Positions 43,913-52,643 of a DNA stretch of 64,000 nt are shown piece by piece; the first letter of the stretch is position 1; each line of letters opens with the position of its first letter. The position numbers were made by a program, and so were the translations under genes. Below the pieces are notes generated by a model. It was not told where the DNA came from and ran no database searches. It worked only from the letters and a program-made list of their open reading frames with translations. This DNA comes from Ruegeria sp. HKCCD8929. GTDB lineage: Bacteria; Pseudomonadota; Alphaproteobacteria; Rhodobacterales; Rhodobacteraceae. The stretch spans positions 62,001 through 126,000 of the forward strand of contig NZ_WPZY01000009.1 of the NCBI RefSeq assembly GCF_013031405.1. The letters are read 5' to 3'.

Positions 43913-45229
43913 TCAGATCTCGCGCGACAAGAGCGCGTCTTCGAACGGGTAGCGCGACAGGCAGACCGCGCCGGTATCGGTGATGAGGTACTGGTCTTCG
44001 AGCTTGACGCCCTCATGCCCGCCAAGCTTGCCCACATAGCTTTCGACACAGATCACCATGCCGGCCTCAAGCTCTCCGTCGTAATGGAACTGCTCGTCCG
44101 CGGGGTAGTAGATTACCGGGTATTCGTCGGCCATGCCGAGGCCGTGCATCATGCAGGGATAGGTCTGGTCGTTATACTCTTCGGGCTGGCGGTAACGCTG
44201 CTCGATCAGCTCGCGAAAGCTGATGCCGGGGCGCAGAAGCGCACCGTTATGCGTCACCTCGTTATGGGCGTATTGATAGAGCCTGCATTGCTCATCCGTG
44301 GGCCGCCCCGGCCCGCAGTGGTAGGCGCGGCTGATGTCGGCGCCATAGCTCCACGGGCCCACCATGCCGCAGTCGAACACCACCAGATCGCCCGCCCGGA
44401 TTGTGCGGCTGGAGGCCTCCTGCTGCCACGGGTTGGTGCGCTCGCCCGAGGCCAGCAGGCGATAGTCGATCCACTCGCCGCCGCCCTCGATATTAGCGGC
44501 CCACATATGCGACCACAGCTCCTGCTCTGTGATGCCGTTGACCAGATTGTTGCGCATCCGGGTCATGCCGTCCTCGGCCACCGCGATGGTCTGGTTCATA
44601 CACAGGATTTCTTCGGGGCTCTTGATCTTGCGCGCATGGGCCAGCGCCTCACCCGCATCGGCCAGAGTTAGGCCCTCATTTTCAAGCGCCTGATGTGGCA
44701 GCGGCGCGGTGCGCTCAACGCCGATCCGGGTCTCGCCGCCGCAGTGTTCATCCACCAGTGCCTTCATTTGCTGCGCCCATTTGGTGCACCATTCCTGATG
44801 GCGGTAGCCCGCGAACATGTAGGAAAGTGGCAACAGGTCGTCGCGGATCTCATCGATGGTCTCAAGCTGCGCGCCGGTGTCCCGGCCCGGTTCACCGTCG
44901 AAATAGATCACCGGACCCTCGGCGGGCAGGAAGAGATAGCCCGCATGAATGTGCATCTGAAACAGGGTGCAGTTGCGCACCCCGGTGGCGTAGCGGATCG
45001 ACAGCGGATCGGTCAGGATCACGGCGGCCAGCCCCTGCGCCTTCATCTGCTCGCGCAGGCGGTTCTGGCGATACCGCCGCATCCGGGGGACGTCGATCAT
45101 GCCCTCGGTATCCACCAGTTGGGTCGGCGGCGTCATCCACGCGGCCTGTTCCAACGTCAGCGGCAAGGGCTTGGCCGCGAAGCGCTTGGTGTAGTCGGTG
45201 GCATCGTTCACTGATGTACGGGCGTCCAT
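43913..45229 (-). CDS. M24-family metallo-enzyme resembling DMSP lyase DddP
   Basis: This 438-residue M24 (pita-bread) enzyme has the five metal ligands D286 (VVFDCG), D298 (GADISRAY), H362 (MHGLGMADE), E396 (CVESYVG) and E411 (KLEDQYL). The spacing matches DddP of Ruegeria-type bacteria as I recall it. The acid-base Asp after the His (D368) and the Tyr five before it (Y357) also align with DddP catalytic residues. DddP cleaves DMSP to DMS and acrylate. Other M24 enzymes are prolidases or creatinases. Its N-terminus overlaps the PanB-like gene by 22 bases. The operon partners argue for a different, related substrate, so dddP is not assigned. Confidence 0.78.
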   Translation of the reverse strand: MDARTSVNDATDYTKRFAAKPLPLTLEQAAWMTPPTQLVDTEGMIDVPRMRRYRQNRLREQMKAQGLAAVILTDPLSIRYATGVRNCTLFQMHIHAGYLFLPAEGPVIYFDGEPGRDTGAQLETIDEIRDDLLPLSYMFAGYRHQEWCTKWAQQMKALVDEHCGGETRIGVERTAPLPHQALENEGLTLADAGEALAHARKIKSPEEILCMNQTIAVAEDGMTRMRNNLVNGITEQELWSHMWAANIEGGGEWIDYRLLASGERTNPWQQEASSRTIRAGDLVVFDCGMVGPWSYGADISRAYHCGPGRPTDEQCRLYQYAHNEVTHNGALLRPGISFRELIEQRYRQPEEYNDQTYPCMMHGLGMADEYPVIYYPADEQFHYDGELEAGMVICVESYVGKLGGHEGVKLEDQYLITDTGAVCLSRYPFEDALLSREI

Positions 45230-46047
45230 TTGTCCAAAGCCTCTTTGAGTTTCTCATGCTCGCCCGGCAGCATTCCCACGGTATGCGCCGCATCCGGGAA
45301 CGCCCCCGACTGCACATCCGCGCGAAAACCGGTCAGCGCCTTCTCACGCTCGGCCCCCATCGCCCTGCGCAGCGACAGCAGGTCGCCCCATGCCTTGGCA
45401 TGACGCGGCGGGTTTTCTACGTCGCCGCAGATGTCTTCCATGAAGGAAAAGATGATGTCGCCGCCCGACCCGGCGCCGATGGAATGGGTCAGAAGCGAGG
45501 TCTTGTGGTTGATCGCCTCCAACGCCTCGACCGCGACGCATTCCACCTCGACCGCCGCCGCCCCTGCATCCTCGTACCGGCGCATCCAGTCCAGAAGCTG
45601 CATCGCTTCATCCGCGGTCTTGCCATAGGTCTTCAATCCCCCGGTCAGGGTCGATTTTCGCGGCACCAGGCCAACATGCCCTTGCACCGCCAGCCCTTCA
45701 TTGGCGATCAGTTCGACAATGCCCATGCCGCGGGGGGTAAAGATCGCATCCGCCCCCTTTTCGGCGGCCTTCAGTGCCGCCGTCAGGCAGTCCTGCGGCG
45801 CGTAATACTGGCACATGGTCTGGCTGGAGGTGATAAACGTATAAGATGCGCCGCGCCGCACAGCGTCATAGTCCAGATCCGAAATGGTGATCATGTCGAT
45901 CCCCATCTCTTCGCAGGCGCGCGCCTCTTCCTCGGTGGTGGCCGAGGCCTGAGTCATCTTCCGCCCCGCCGCCTTGTTGGCCCGCAGGCAGGCAACGGTC
46001 AGATTGCGACGGGCCGGTCGACCGCCGTATGTGTAGATATTCTTCAT
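45208..46047 (-). CDS. PanB-like (3-methyl-2-oxobutanoate hydroxymethyltransferase family) enzyme
   Basis: This 279-residue TIM-barrel protein has VQGHVGLVPRKSTLTGGLKTYGKTADEA and GIGAG-type HSIGAGSGGDIIF, the ketopantoate hydroxymethyltransferase signatures. PanB adds a hydroxymethyl group from methylene-THF to ketoisovalerate. Here it sits in a catabolic-looking operon without PanC and is probably not the pantothenate enzyme. A related aldol-type or C1-transfer reaction is possible. The start at 46047 has AGGGACC upstream. The 3' end overlaps the M24 gene by 22 bases. Confidence 0.72.
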   Translation of the reverse strand: MKNIYTYGGRPARRNLTVACLRANKAAGRKMTQASATTEEEARACEEMGIDMITISDLDYDAVRRGASYTFITSSQTMCQYYAPQDCLTAALKAAEKGADAIFTPRGMGIVELIANEGLAVQGHVGLVPRKSTLTGGLKTYGKTADEAMQLLDWMRRYEDAGAAAVEVECVAVEALEAINHKTSLLTHSIGAGSGGDIIFSFMEDICGDVENPPRHAKAWGDLLSLRRAMGAEREKALTGFRADVQSGAFPDAAHTVGMLPGEHEKLKEALDKWTPVHQ

Positions 46048-46057
46048 CTGGCGGTCC

Positions 46058-46813
46058 CTATTGGGCGTAGGTCGAACCTTCGGCGTCGAGGATGGCCTTG
46101 ATCTCACGCATATGCGCCTCGGCCTGACCGGGATAGTCGTCCAACTCCTGCGCGGTCTTCTCCGCGATCTCGTGGCTCAGCACCCGCAGCTTCTGCCCGG
46201 TCTGCAAGGCGCGGATATAGGTTTCGGCGGCGCGCTCGAAGTAATAGAGTCTGTTAAAGGCATCCGCCGGGTCGCTGCCGATCACCAGAACGCCATGGTT
46301 GCCCATGATCATCACCTTCTTCTTCGGGTCGGTCAGCATCGAGGCACAACGTTCACCCTCGCTTTCAAAGGCCAGCCCACCGAATTCCTCGTCAATCACA
46401 TAGCGGTTGTAGAAGGTGGCGGTGTTCTGGTCGATCGGCGGCAGGTTGCTGTCGGCCAGCGAGGCCAGAACCGTGGCGTGGATCGAATGCACATGCATCA
46501 CGCAGCGCGCTTGCGGGCACAGCCGGTGGATCGAGCCATGCAGCCCCCAGGCCGTCGGGTCCGGCGCGCCGGGCTGGTCCATCACGTTCGGGTCATTGGC
46601 ATCCAGCAGCAGCAGGTCCGAGGCGCGAATGCGCTCGAAATGCATCTGATTGGGGTTCATCAGGAATTGGGTGCCATCCTCGTTCACCGCCAGGCTGAAA
46701 TGGTTGGCCACCCCTTCATGCATGTTCAGCCGCACCGTCCAGCGGAACGCGGCGGCCATGTCCACACGCTCGGACCAGTGGTCCATGTTGGGTCGCAGAT
46801 TGGTGACTGTCAT
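46058..46813 (-). CDS. Class II aldolase/adducin-family protein
   Basis: This 251-residue zinc-dependent class II aldolase-like protein has the His ligands in CVMHVHSIHAT, with the downstream MGNHGVLVIG block carrying another conserved His. Members act on sugar phosphates or related hydroxy-carbonyl compounds. The start at MTVTNLRPN is used, as upstream codons lie in the divergent promoter region. It is the first gene of the four-gene minus-strand operon. The PanB-like gene begins 10 bases after its stop. The divergent LysR regulator likely controls it. Confidence 0.84.
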   Translation of the reverse strand: MTVTNLRPNMDHWSERVDMAAAFRWTVRLNMHEGVANHFSLAVNEDGTQFLMNPNQMHFERIRASDLLLLDANDPNVMDQPGAPDPTAWGLHGSIHRLCPQARCVMHVHSIHATVLASLADSNLPPIDQNTATFYNRYVIDEEFGGLAFESEGERCASMLTDPKKKVMIMGNHGVLVIGSDPADAFNRLYYFERAAETYIRALQTGQKLRVLSHEIAEKTAQELDDYPGQAEAHMREIKAILDAEGSTYAQ

Positions 46814-46875
46814 GGCTGATTCTCCGTGGTGCCAGGGCCTTTTCCCCGGGTATCTAAAAACCTGCATCCCGCGCC

Positions 46876-46899
46876 CGAATTTGACCAACGAAAAATTCG
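46876..46899. promoter_or_regulatory. Dyad operator candidate in the LysR/aldolase divergent region
   Basis: CGAATTT (46876-46882) and AAATTCG (46893-46899) are exact inverted complements separated by 10 bases, in an otherwise GC-rich region. This resembles an LTTR box and is placed between the aldolase and LysR starts. Confidence 0.45.
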
Positions 46900-46933
46900 C
46901 AGCTATTCCATTAGCTCAACTTATGCCAAGGTT

Positions 46934-47815
46934 ATGCACATGCAGAACCCACTCCCCCCGCTTGGCTGGCTGCGCACCTTCGAGGCCGCCGCCCGCCATC
47001 TGTCCTTTACCGGCGCCGCGCGCGATCTGAACATGACGCAAAGCGCGGTCAGTCAGCAGATCAAATCGCTTGAGGGCTATCTGGGCCAGCCCCTGTTTCA
47101 CCGCCGCCCCCGTGCGCTGGAACTGACCGAGGCGGGCATCACCTATCTGCCCGTGGTCCGCGAGGCGTTCCGCACGCTGGTGCGCGGCACGCGGGCGGTA
47201 ACCGGGGATCAGCAGAACACGGTGCAGGTGCAGTCCAACATCACCTTTGCGGTGAACTGGCTGGGCCCCCGCCTGCCGGCCTTTCGCGCGCTGCATCCCG
47301 AGGTGCAGTTGAACATCTTCACCGAATTGTGGGAGCCGCGCGAGATGGCAGAGGGCGCGGCAGTCGAGATCCGCTATTCCCTGCGCCCCGCCGACACGGT
47401 GCGGACCGAGCTGTTGCGGACCGATCACTACTATCCAGTCTGCGCCCCCGATTTTGCGGTGACGCTGGACGATCTGCACATGCAGCCGCTCTATGACTGC
47501 TCGAACCTGCTTTCGAACTGGACGAGCTGGGCCGAGGATCAGGGTCTACCCTGGTCCAACCCGCCAATCACCTATGCGACGACCTATATGGTCAGCCTGT
47601 CGGTGGCGATGGCGAGGGGCGGGCTGTGTCTGGCCCATGACACCATTGCGCGCGGCCTGATCGCAGAGGGTCGTCTGATCGCCCCGTTTGAACACCGCGT
47701 GCCGATGCCCGAGGCCTATTACCTGCTGCTCTCCCCACAGGCCGAGGAAACCCCCGGCGCGGTGGCGTTCGCCAACTGGATACGGGCGGAGATTGCGGCG
47801 GAAGTAACGGATTAG
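46934..47815 (+). CDS. LysR-family transcriptional regulator (GcvA-like)
   Basis: This 293-residue LysR regulator has an N-terminal helix-turn-helix with RTFEAAARHLSFTGAARDLNMTQSAVSQQIKSLEGYLGQPLFHR. Its effector domain includes NITFAVNWLGPRLPAFRALHPEVQLNIFT. The subgroup is GcvA-like. The ATG at 46934 (or 46940) follows an AAGG site. It is divergent from the aldolase-PanB-M24-hydroxylase operon and is the obvious candidate regulator of it. The dyad at 46876-46899 may be its site. Confidence 0.87.
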   Translation: MHMQNPLPPLGWLRTFEAAARHLSFTGAARDLNMTQSAVSQQIKSLEGYLGQPLFHRRPRALELTEAGITYLPVVREAFRTLVRGTRAVTGDQQNTVQVQSNITFAVNWLGPRLPAFRALHPEVQLNIFTELWEPREMAEGAAVEIRYSLRPADTVRTELLRTDHYYPVCAPDFAVTLDDLHMQPLYDCSNLLSNWTSWAEDQGLPWSNPPITYATTYMVSLSVAMARGGLCLAHDTIARGLIAEGRLIAPFEHRVPMPEAYYLLLSPQAEETPGAVAFANWIRAEIAAEVTD

Positions 47816-47843
47816 AGACTGGTCGAGCAACTCATAGCCCACG

Positions 47844-48009
47844 GAGGGCCGCGCCCTCCCTCGGGTGGGCGGTCGGAACGCCAATGGTCAGCGATTTATC
47901 TCAAAGCGCCAGACGACGGCGGAACGGCGCGCGACACTGCCTCCGCGCCCTCCCATGCGGGAGGGAGGGCGCGGCCCGGCGGCACTGCGTGCCTTGATTC
48001 CGGGCCTGA
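47844..48009. repeat. Dispersed 166-base repeat family B, copy 1
   Basis: GGGCCGCGCCCTCCC (47846-47860) and GGGAGGGCGCGGCCC (47963-47977) are perfect inverted repeats around a core with ATTTATCTCAAAGC. The tail GGCGGCACTGCGTGCCTTG ends near 48009. The same block recurs at 52352. No ORF of its own is evident. Confidence 0.7.
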
Positions 48010-48023
48010 CAAACCCCTCGGTT

Positions 48024-48455
48024 TCACTCAACCTGGTCCTTGGGGCGGCTCGGCACCCACGCATATCCGTTTTCACACAGGATATAGGCCTCGCGCAGCC
48101 CGTGTGGCTTGTCAGCGGCGGCCTGTAAAACCATCGCACCGGCCTCCTCGGCGCGCGCGGCGGCGGCATCCGGATCGGTATCATACAGCCGGATTTCCAC
48201 CCCCGCCCCGCGCGGTGGGCTTTCCGGCAGCAAACCCAGCAACGGATTGGAATGATAGGTGCCATCGCTATGCAGCTGAAACACCTGATCCCCATAGGTG
48301 ACAATGGCAAAATCCGCCGTCACCTGATGGCTCTCCATCCCAAAAACAGTCTCTAAAAAGGCACATTCCGCCTTCACATCCCGCACCAGCAGGTTCAACC
48401 CGATCCCGCGCAGGGACCGGCCGAACCCGTCCGCATCTATCGTCTCATAATCCAT
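48024..48455 (-). CDS. VOC-family (glyoxalase/dioxygenase fold) protein
   Basis: This 143-residue VOC-fold protein has the N-terminal IGLNLLVRDVKAECAFLETVFGM, a strand with FAIVTYGDQVFQLHSDG and C-terminal PHGLREAYILCENGYAWV. Metal ligands cannot be fixed by eye. VOC proteins include glyoxalases, dioxygenases and resistance proteins, so the substrate is unassigned. The start at MDYETID fits, and the longer in-frame N-terminus is low-complexity. It is convergent with the LysR gene across repeat family B copy 1 and divergent from ade. Confidence 0.75.
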   Translation of the reverse strand: MDYETIDADGFGRSLRGIGLNLLVRDVKAECAFLETVFGMESHQVTADFAIVTYGDQVFQLHSDGTYHSNPLLGLLPESPPRGAGVEIRLYDTDPDAAAARAEEAGAMVLQAAADKPHGLREAYILCENGYAWVPSRPKDQVE

Positions 48456-48580
48456 GCGCCCACCCTGACCCGGGCACGCAAGGGCACGCAAGCCCTTATG
48501 ACCAAGCAGATTTCATGACGGTTTCACGATACCGCCTCGGCGGGGGTTGCACCTGCCGCAGCATTCGGGAAAGTTGAGCC

Positions 48581-50383
48581 ATGGAACACGCACCCTTCCC
48601 CAGTTGGCCCGATGTCGCCCCCCGTCTGATCGCCGTTGCCGCCGGCCGCGCGCCCGCAGACATGGTGATCCGTGACGGCATCTGGATCAACGTCCACAGC
48701 CGCGAGGCGCTGCCCAATCATTCCATCGCCATCACCGCAGGCCGCATTGCCTTTGTCGGCCCCGACGCCTCGCATTGCATCGGGCCGGACACGCAGATCG
48801 TCGAGGCAAATGGCCGCTACATGATCCCCGGCCTGTGCGACGCGCATATGCACATCGAATCCGGCATGCTGACCCCCGCCGAATTCGCCCGCGCGGTGAT
48901 CCCGCACGGCACCACCTCGATGTTCACCGACCCGCATGAGATCGCCAATGTGCTGGGGCTGAACGGCGTGCGGATGATGCATGACGAGGCGCTGATGCAG
49001 CCGGTGAATATCTTCACCCAAATGCCCTCCTGCGCGCCCTCGGCGCCGGGACTTGAGACCACCGGGTACGAAATCACGGCCGAAGATGTGGCCGAGGCGA
49101 TGACCTGGCCCGGCATCATCGGACTGGGCGAGATGATGAACTTCCCGGGCGTGTCCAATGCCGACCCCAAGATGCTGGCCGAGATTGCCGCCACTCAGCG
49201 GGCAGGCAAGACGGTCGGTGGGCACTATGCCTCGCCCGATCTGGGGCCCGACTTCGCAGCCTATGTCGCCGGTGGTCCGGCAGACGATCACGAGGGCACC
49301 TGCGAGGCCGACTCCATCGCGCGTGTGCGTCAGGGGATGCGGTCGATGATGCGGCTGGGCTCGGCCTGGTATGACGTGGAAAGCCAGATCACGGCGGTGA
49401 CCGAAAAGGGCCTCGACCCGCGTAGCTTCATCCTGTGCACCGATGACTGCCACTCGGGCACTCTGGTCAATGACGGCCACATGAACCGCGTCGTCCGCCA
49501 TGCAATTGGCTGCGGCTGCGATCCGCTGGTTGCGCTGCAGATGGCCACGATCAACACCGCCACCCATTTCGGGCTGGAGCGCGAGATCGGCTCGATCACC
49601 CCCGGGCGCCGGGCGGATGTGATCCTCAGTTCCGACCTGACCGAACTGCCCATCGAACTGGTGATCGCGCGTGGCCGGATCGTGGCCGAAAACGGCTCTA
49701 TTACGGTGGATTGTCCACATTACGACTGGCCGGATACCGCCCGCAACACGGTGCATCTGGGGCACGCGCTGACGGAAGAGGACTTCGAGATCAAGGCCCC
49801 CGAGGGCGCCAACCGGGTGCGTGCAAACGTCATCGGCGTGGTGGAAAATCAGGCCCCGACCAAGGCGCTCAAGGCCGAGTTGCCGGTGGCAAACGGTCTG
49901 GTCGAAGGCGAGAGAGATACCTGCCAGATCGCGCTGGTCGAACGCCACCGTGCCACCGGCGGCGTCACCAACGCCTTTGTCTCGGGCTTTGGCTATCATG
50001 GCCGGATGGCCATGGCCTCGACCGTTGCCCATGACAGCCACCACATGATCGTGGTGGGCACCGACCGCGCGCAGATGGCGCTGGCCGCCAACCGGCTGGC
50101 CGAGGTTGGCGGCGGCATCACCATCTTCCGCGACGGCGAAGAACTGGCGCTGGTGGAACTGCCCATTGCCGGGCTGATGTCCGACAGCCCGGCCACCGAG
50201 GTTGCCGCCAAGGCGCAGGCCTTGGTCGAGGCGATGCAGGCCTGCGGCTGCCAGCTGAACAACGCCTACATGCAGCACTCGCTGCTGGCGCTGGTGGTGA
50301 TCCCCGAGCTGCGGATCTCGGACCTGGGCCTTGTGGACGTCCGCACTTTTCAAAAGATCGACCTTCTGGAACCGCTTGCATGA
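48581..50383 (+). CDS. ade: Adenine deaminase
   Basis: This 600-residue AdeC-type adenine deaminase converts adenine to hypoxanthine. The metal-binding block is GLCDAHMHIESGM, followed by PHGTTSMFTDPHEIANV, and later LCTDDCHSGTLVNDGHM with the active-site Asp. The C-terminal adenine-deaminase domain starts around 430 (GGVTNAFVSGFGYHGRMAM). It overlaps the amn start by 4 bases (ATGA), forming a purine-salvage pair: amn releases adenine from AMP and Ade deaminates it. Confidence 0.94.
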   Translation: MEHAPFPSWPDVAPRLIAVAAGRAPADMVIRDGIWINVHSREALPNHSIAITAGRIAFVGPDASHCIGPDTQIVEANGRYMIPGLCDAHMHIESGMLTPAEFARAVIPHGTTSMFTDPHEIANVLGLNGVRMMHDEALMQPVNIFTQMPSCAPSAPGLETTGYEITAEDVAEAMTWPGIIGLGEMMNFPGVSNADPKMLAEIAATQRAGKTVGGHYASPDLGPDFAAYVAGGPADDHEGTCEADSIARVRQGMRSMMRLGSAWYDVESQITAVTEKGLDPRSFILCTDDCHSGTLVNDGHMNRVVRHAIGCGCDPLVALQMATINTATHFGLEREIGSITPGRRADVILSSDLTELPIELVIARGRIVAENGSITVDCPHYDWPDTARNTVHLGHALTEEDFEIKAPEGANRVRANVIGVVENQAPTKALKAELPVANGLVEGERDTCQIALVERHRATGGVTNAFVSGFGYHGRMAMASTVAHDSHHMIVVGTDRAQMALAANRLAEVGGGITIFRDGEELALVELPIAGLMSDSPATEVAAKAQALVEAMQACGCQLNNAYMQHSLLALVVIPELRISDLGLVDVRTFQKIDLLEPLA

Positions 50384-51843
50384 CAACGATAAAAACACCG
50401 AACGCACCCGAACCGGAACGATTCACCGACGCCGACGCTGCCGTCGCGCGGCTGGAGGAGCTATACAAACAGGCCACCGATTTCCTGTGCCAGAAGTTCT
50501 CGGAAACCATGGCAAACGGGACGCCCAAAGGCCGGTACCGCGCCTTCTACCCTGAAATTCGCATCGCAACGTCATCCTATGCGCAGGTCGACAGCCGGTT
50601 GAGCTATGGGCACGTGTCGAACCCCGGCTCTCACGCCACCACCGTGACCCGGCCCGACCTGTTCCGCGCCTACCTGACCCAGCAGATCGCCCTGCTGATC
50701 CGCAACCACGGCCAGCCGGTCACGATCGGCCCTTCGACAACGCCGATCCCGGTGCATTTCGCCGTGGCCAACAACCCGGATCTGGTGGTGCCGCAGGAAG
50801 GCGCCGCCGGTTTCACCTTGCGCGACGCGTTCGATGTGCCCGACCTTTCGACCACCAACGACGACATCGTCAACGGCACCAACAGCGAAGAGGACGATAC
50901 CGGCCCGCTGTCGCTGTTCACCGCCCAGCGCGTCGATTACTCGCTGGCCCGGCTGGCACATTACACCGCCACGGCGGCCGAGCATTTCCAGAACCACGTG
51001 CTGTTCACCAACTACCAGTTCTACGTATCCGAGTTCGAGGCTTATGCCCGCGCCCAACTGGCCGATCCGGACAGCGGCTACACTAGCTTCGTTTCCACCG
51101 GAAATGTCGAGATCACCAATGCCGAGACCGAGATCGAGGCACCGCTGAAGCTGCCACAGATGCCCACCTATCATCTGAAACGCGAGGATGGTTCGGGCAT
51201 CACGCTGGTCAATATCGGCGTCGGTCCGTCGAACGCAAAAACCGCCACCGACCACATTGCGGTGCTGCGCCCGCATGCCTGGCTGATGGTCGGCCACTGC
51301 GCCGGGCTGCGCAACACGCAGGCGCTGGGGGATTTCGTGCTCGCCCACGCCTATCTGCGCGAGGATCACGTTCTGGATGACGACCTGCCGGTCTGGGTGC
51401 CGATCCCGGCACTGGCCGAGATCCAGATCGCGCTGGAGCAGGCGGTGGCCGAGATCACCGAGCTCAGCGGCTACGACCTCAAGCGCATCATGCGCACCGG
51501 CACCGTCGCCACCATCGACAACCGCAACTGGGAACTGCGCGACCAGTCCGGTCCGGTGCAGCGCCTCAGCCAGTCCCGCGCCATCGCGCTGGACATGGAA
51601 AGCGCCACCATCGCCGCCAACGGCTATCGGTTCCGGGTCCCCTACGGCACACTCCTCTGCGTCTCGGACAAGCCATTGCATGGCGAATTGAAGCTTCCCG
51701 GCATGGCCTCGGCGTTCTATACAACCCAGGTCAGCCGCCACCTGAGGATCGGAATCCGGGCCATGGAGGCGCTGCGCGGAATGCCACTGGAGCGGCTCCA
51801 CAGCCGGAAATTGCGCTCATTTGACGAGACGGCCTTCCTCTGA
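50380..51843 (+). CDS. amn: AMP nucleosidase
   Basis: This 487-residue enzyme hydrolyses AMP to adenine and ribose-5-phosphate. The N-terminal Amn domain (about 1-170) carries YGHVSNPGSHATTVTRPDLFR. The C-terminal nucleoside-phosphorylase-like domain contains GVGPSNAKTATDHIAVLRPHAWLMVGHCAGLRNTQALGDFVLAHAYLRED and the late DMESATIAANGYRFRVPYGTLLCVSDKPLHGE. Length matches E. coli Amn (about 484). Its start overlaps ade by 4 bases, so the two are co-translated. Confidence 0.94.
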   Translation: MTTIKTPNAPEPERFTDADAAVARLEELYKQATDFLCQKFSETMANGTPKGRYRAFYPEIRIATSSYAQVDSRLSYGHVSNPGSHATTVTRPDLFRAYLTQQIALLIRNHGQPVTIGPSTTPIPVHFAVANNPDLVVPQEGAAGFTLRDAFDVPDLSTTNDDIVNGTNSEEDDTGPLSLFTAQRVDYSLARLAHYTATAAEHFQNHVLFTNYQFYVSEFEAYARAQLADPDSGYTSFVSTGNVEITNAETEIEAPLKLPQMPTYHLKREDGSGITLVNIGVGPSNAKTATDHIAVLRPHAWLMVGHCAGLRNTQALGDFVLAHAYLREDHVLDDDLPVWVPIPALAEIQIALEQAVAEITELSGYDLKRIMRTGTVATIDNRNWELRDQSGPVQRLSQSRAIALDMESATIAANGYRFRVPYGTLLCVSDKPLHGELKLPGMASAFYTTQVSRHLRIGIRAMEALRGMPLERLHSRKLRSFDETAFL

Positions 51844-51898
51844 GCGCAAAAAATCCTCGATTTCCCCCTATTTTTGGGCTTTTCATCGCTACTATTCG

Positions 51899-51914
51899 TT
51901 GTGTTACTACACAA
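51899..51914. promoter_or_regulatory. Palindrome upstream of the HU gene
   Basis: TTGTGT-TACT-ACACAA (51899-51914), 60 bases before the HU start in AT-rich DNA. It may be an operator or part of the promoter. No confident -10/-35 pair was chosen. Confidence 0.3.
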
Positions 51915-51974
51915 TATACCGTTAGAGTTACGCGGTGAGGCCCTATGGATCGGGCACAGTAAGGAGACCAAGAA

Positions 51975-52262
51975 ATGGCAAAGCCTATGACCAAAACTCA
52001 GCTCGTCGCAGCACTGGCCGAGGAAATGGGAACCGACAAGAAATCCGCCAACGCCGCGCTTGAGGCGATCACCGGCCTGATCACCCGCGAAGTGTCCGCG
52101 GGCGGCGCCGTGACCCTGCCGGGTGTTGGCAAGATCTACTGCCGCGAGCGCCCCGAGCGCATGGTGCGCAACCCCGCCACCGGCGAGCAGTTCAAGAAAG
52201 AGGCCGACAAGGTGGTCAAGATGACCATCGCCAAGGCGCTCAAGGACAGCGTGAACGGCTGA
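51975..52262 (+). CDS. HU-family DNA-binding protein
   Basis: This 95-residue histone-like protein has the N-terminal helices MTKTQLVAALAEEMGTDKKSANAALEAI. The beta-arm region GKIYCRERPERMVRNPATGEQF carries the DNA-intercalating RNPxTG motif, whose Pro is present. HU compacts and bends DNA. An AAGGAG site lies just upstream. It is monocistronic with its own terminator at 52287-52320. Which HU paralogue (hupA/hupB/ihf) it is cannot be told, but no IHF-specific feature is seen. Confidence 0.92.
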   Translation: MAKPMTKTQLVAALAEEMGTDKKSANAALEAITGLITREVSAGGAVTLPGVGKIYCRERPERMVRNPATGEQFKKEADKVVKMTIAKALKDSVNG

Positions 52263-52286
52263 TCGGATCATTCGGATCGAACACCA

Positions 52287-52320
52287 AGGGGTCGCCATGG
52301 GGCGGCCCTTTTTCGTTTTT
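52287..52320 (+). terminator. Rho-independent terminator of the HU gene
   Basis: The stem GGGTCGCC/GGCGGCCC (52290-52297 with 52302-52309, one U-G) has loop ATGG and extends by AA/TT pairs. It is followed by TTTTTCGTTTT (to 52320), a canonical intrinsic terminator 25 bases after the stop codon. Confidence 0.85.
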
Positions 52321-52351
52321 CCACTCTGAGAAGAGGACCCCCTGCACAACA

Positions 52352-52517
52352 GAGGGCCACGTCCTCCCTGGGGTGGGCGCGCACCACGCATGTGGTCAGC
52401 GGTTTATTTAAAAAGCCCCGGACGACGGCTGAACGTTGCAGAACATCGCCAATGCGTCCTCCCAATGGGGAGGGAGGGCGCGGCCCGGCGGCACCGCGTG
52501 CCTTTGTTCCGGGCCAG
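52352..52517. repeat. Dispersed 166-base repeat family B, copy 2
   Basis: It aligns with 47844-48009: GGGCCACGTCCTCCC at the left, a TTTATTTAAAAAGCCC core, and GGGAGGGCGCGGCCC (52473-52487) with the tail GGCGGCACCGCGTGCC. The left end is degraded by substitutions. It occupies most of the gap between HU and the DMT transporter, where no gene was found. Confidence 0.7.
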
Positions 52518-52643
52518 AGACTCATTAGGCAAGGGTCGGAAGAAGAACTCAAACTACTCAAAGCACTTACTGCCGACAATCATGTCTTGCACAGCCTACT
52601 AAAATCCGAAACTGTCGCGCCGACCTGAGACGAGAGGAACATC

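Noticed and set aside
52392-52628. Small ORF overlapping repeat family B copy 2
   Set aside because: Its first half is repeat sequence and no start site is evident. Only its last 25 codons look protein-like.
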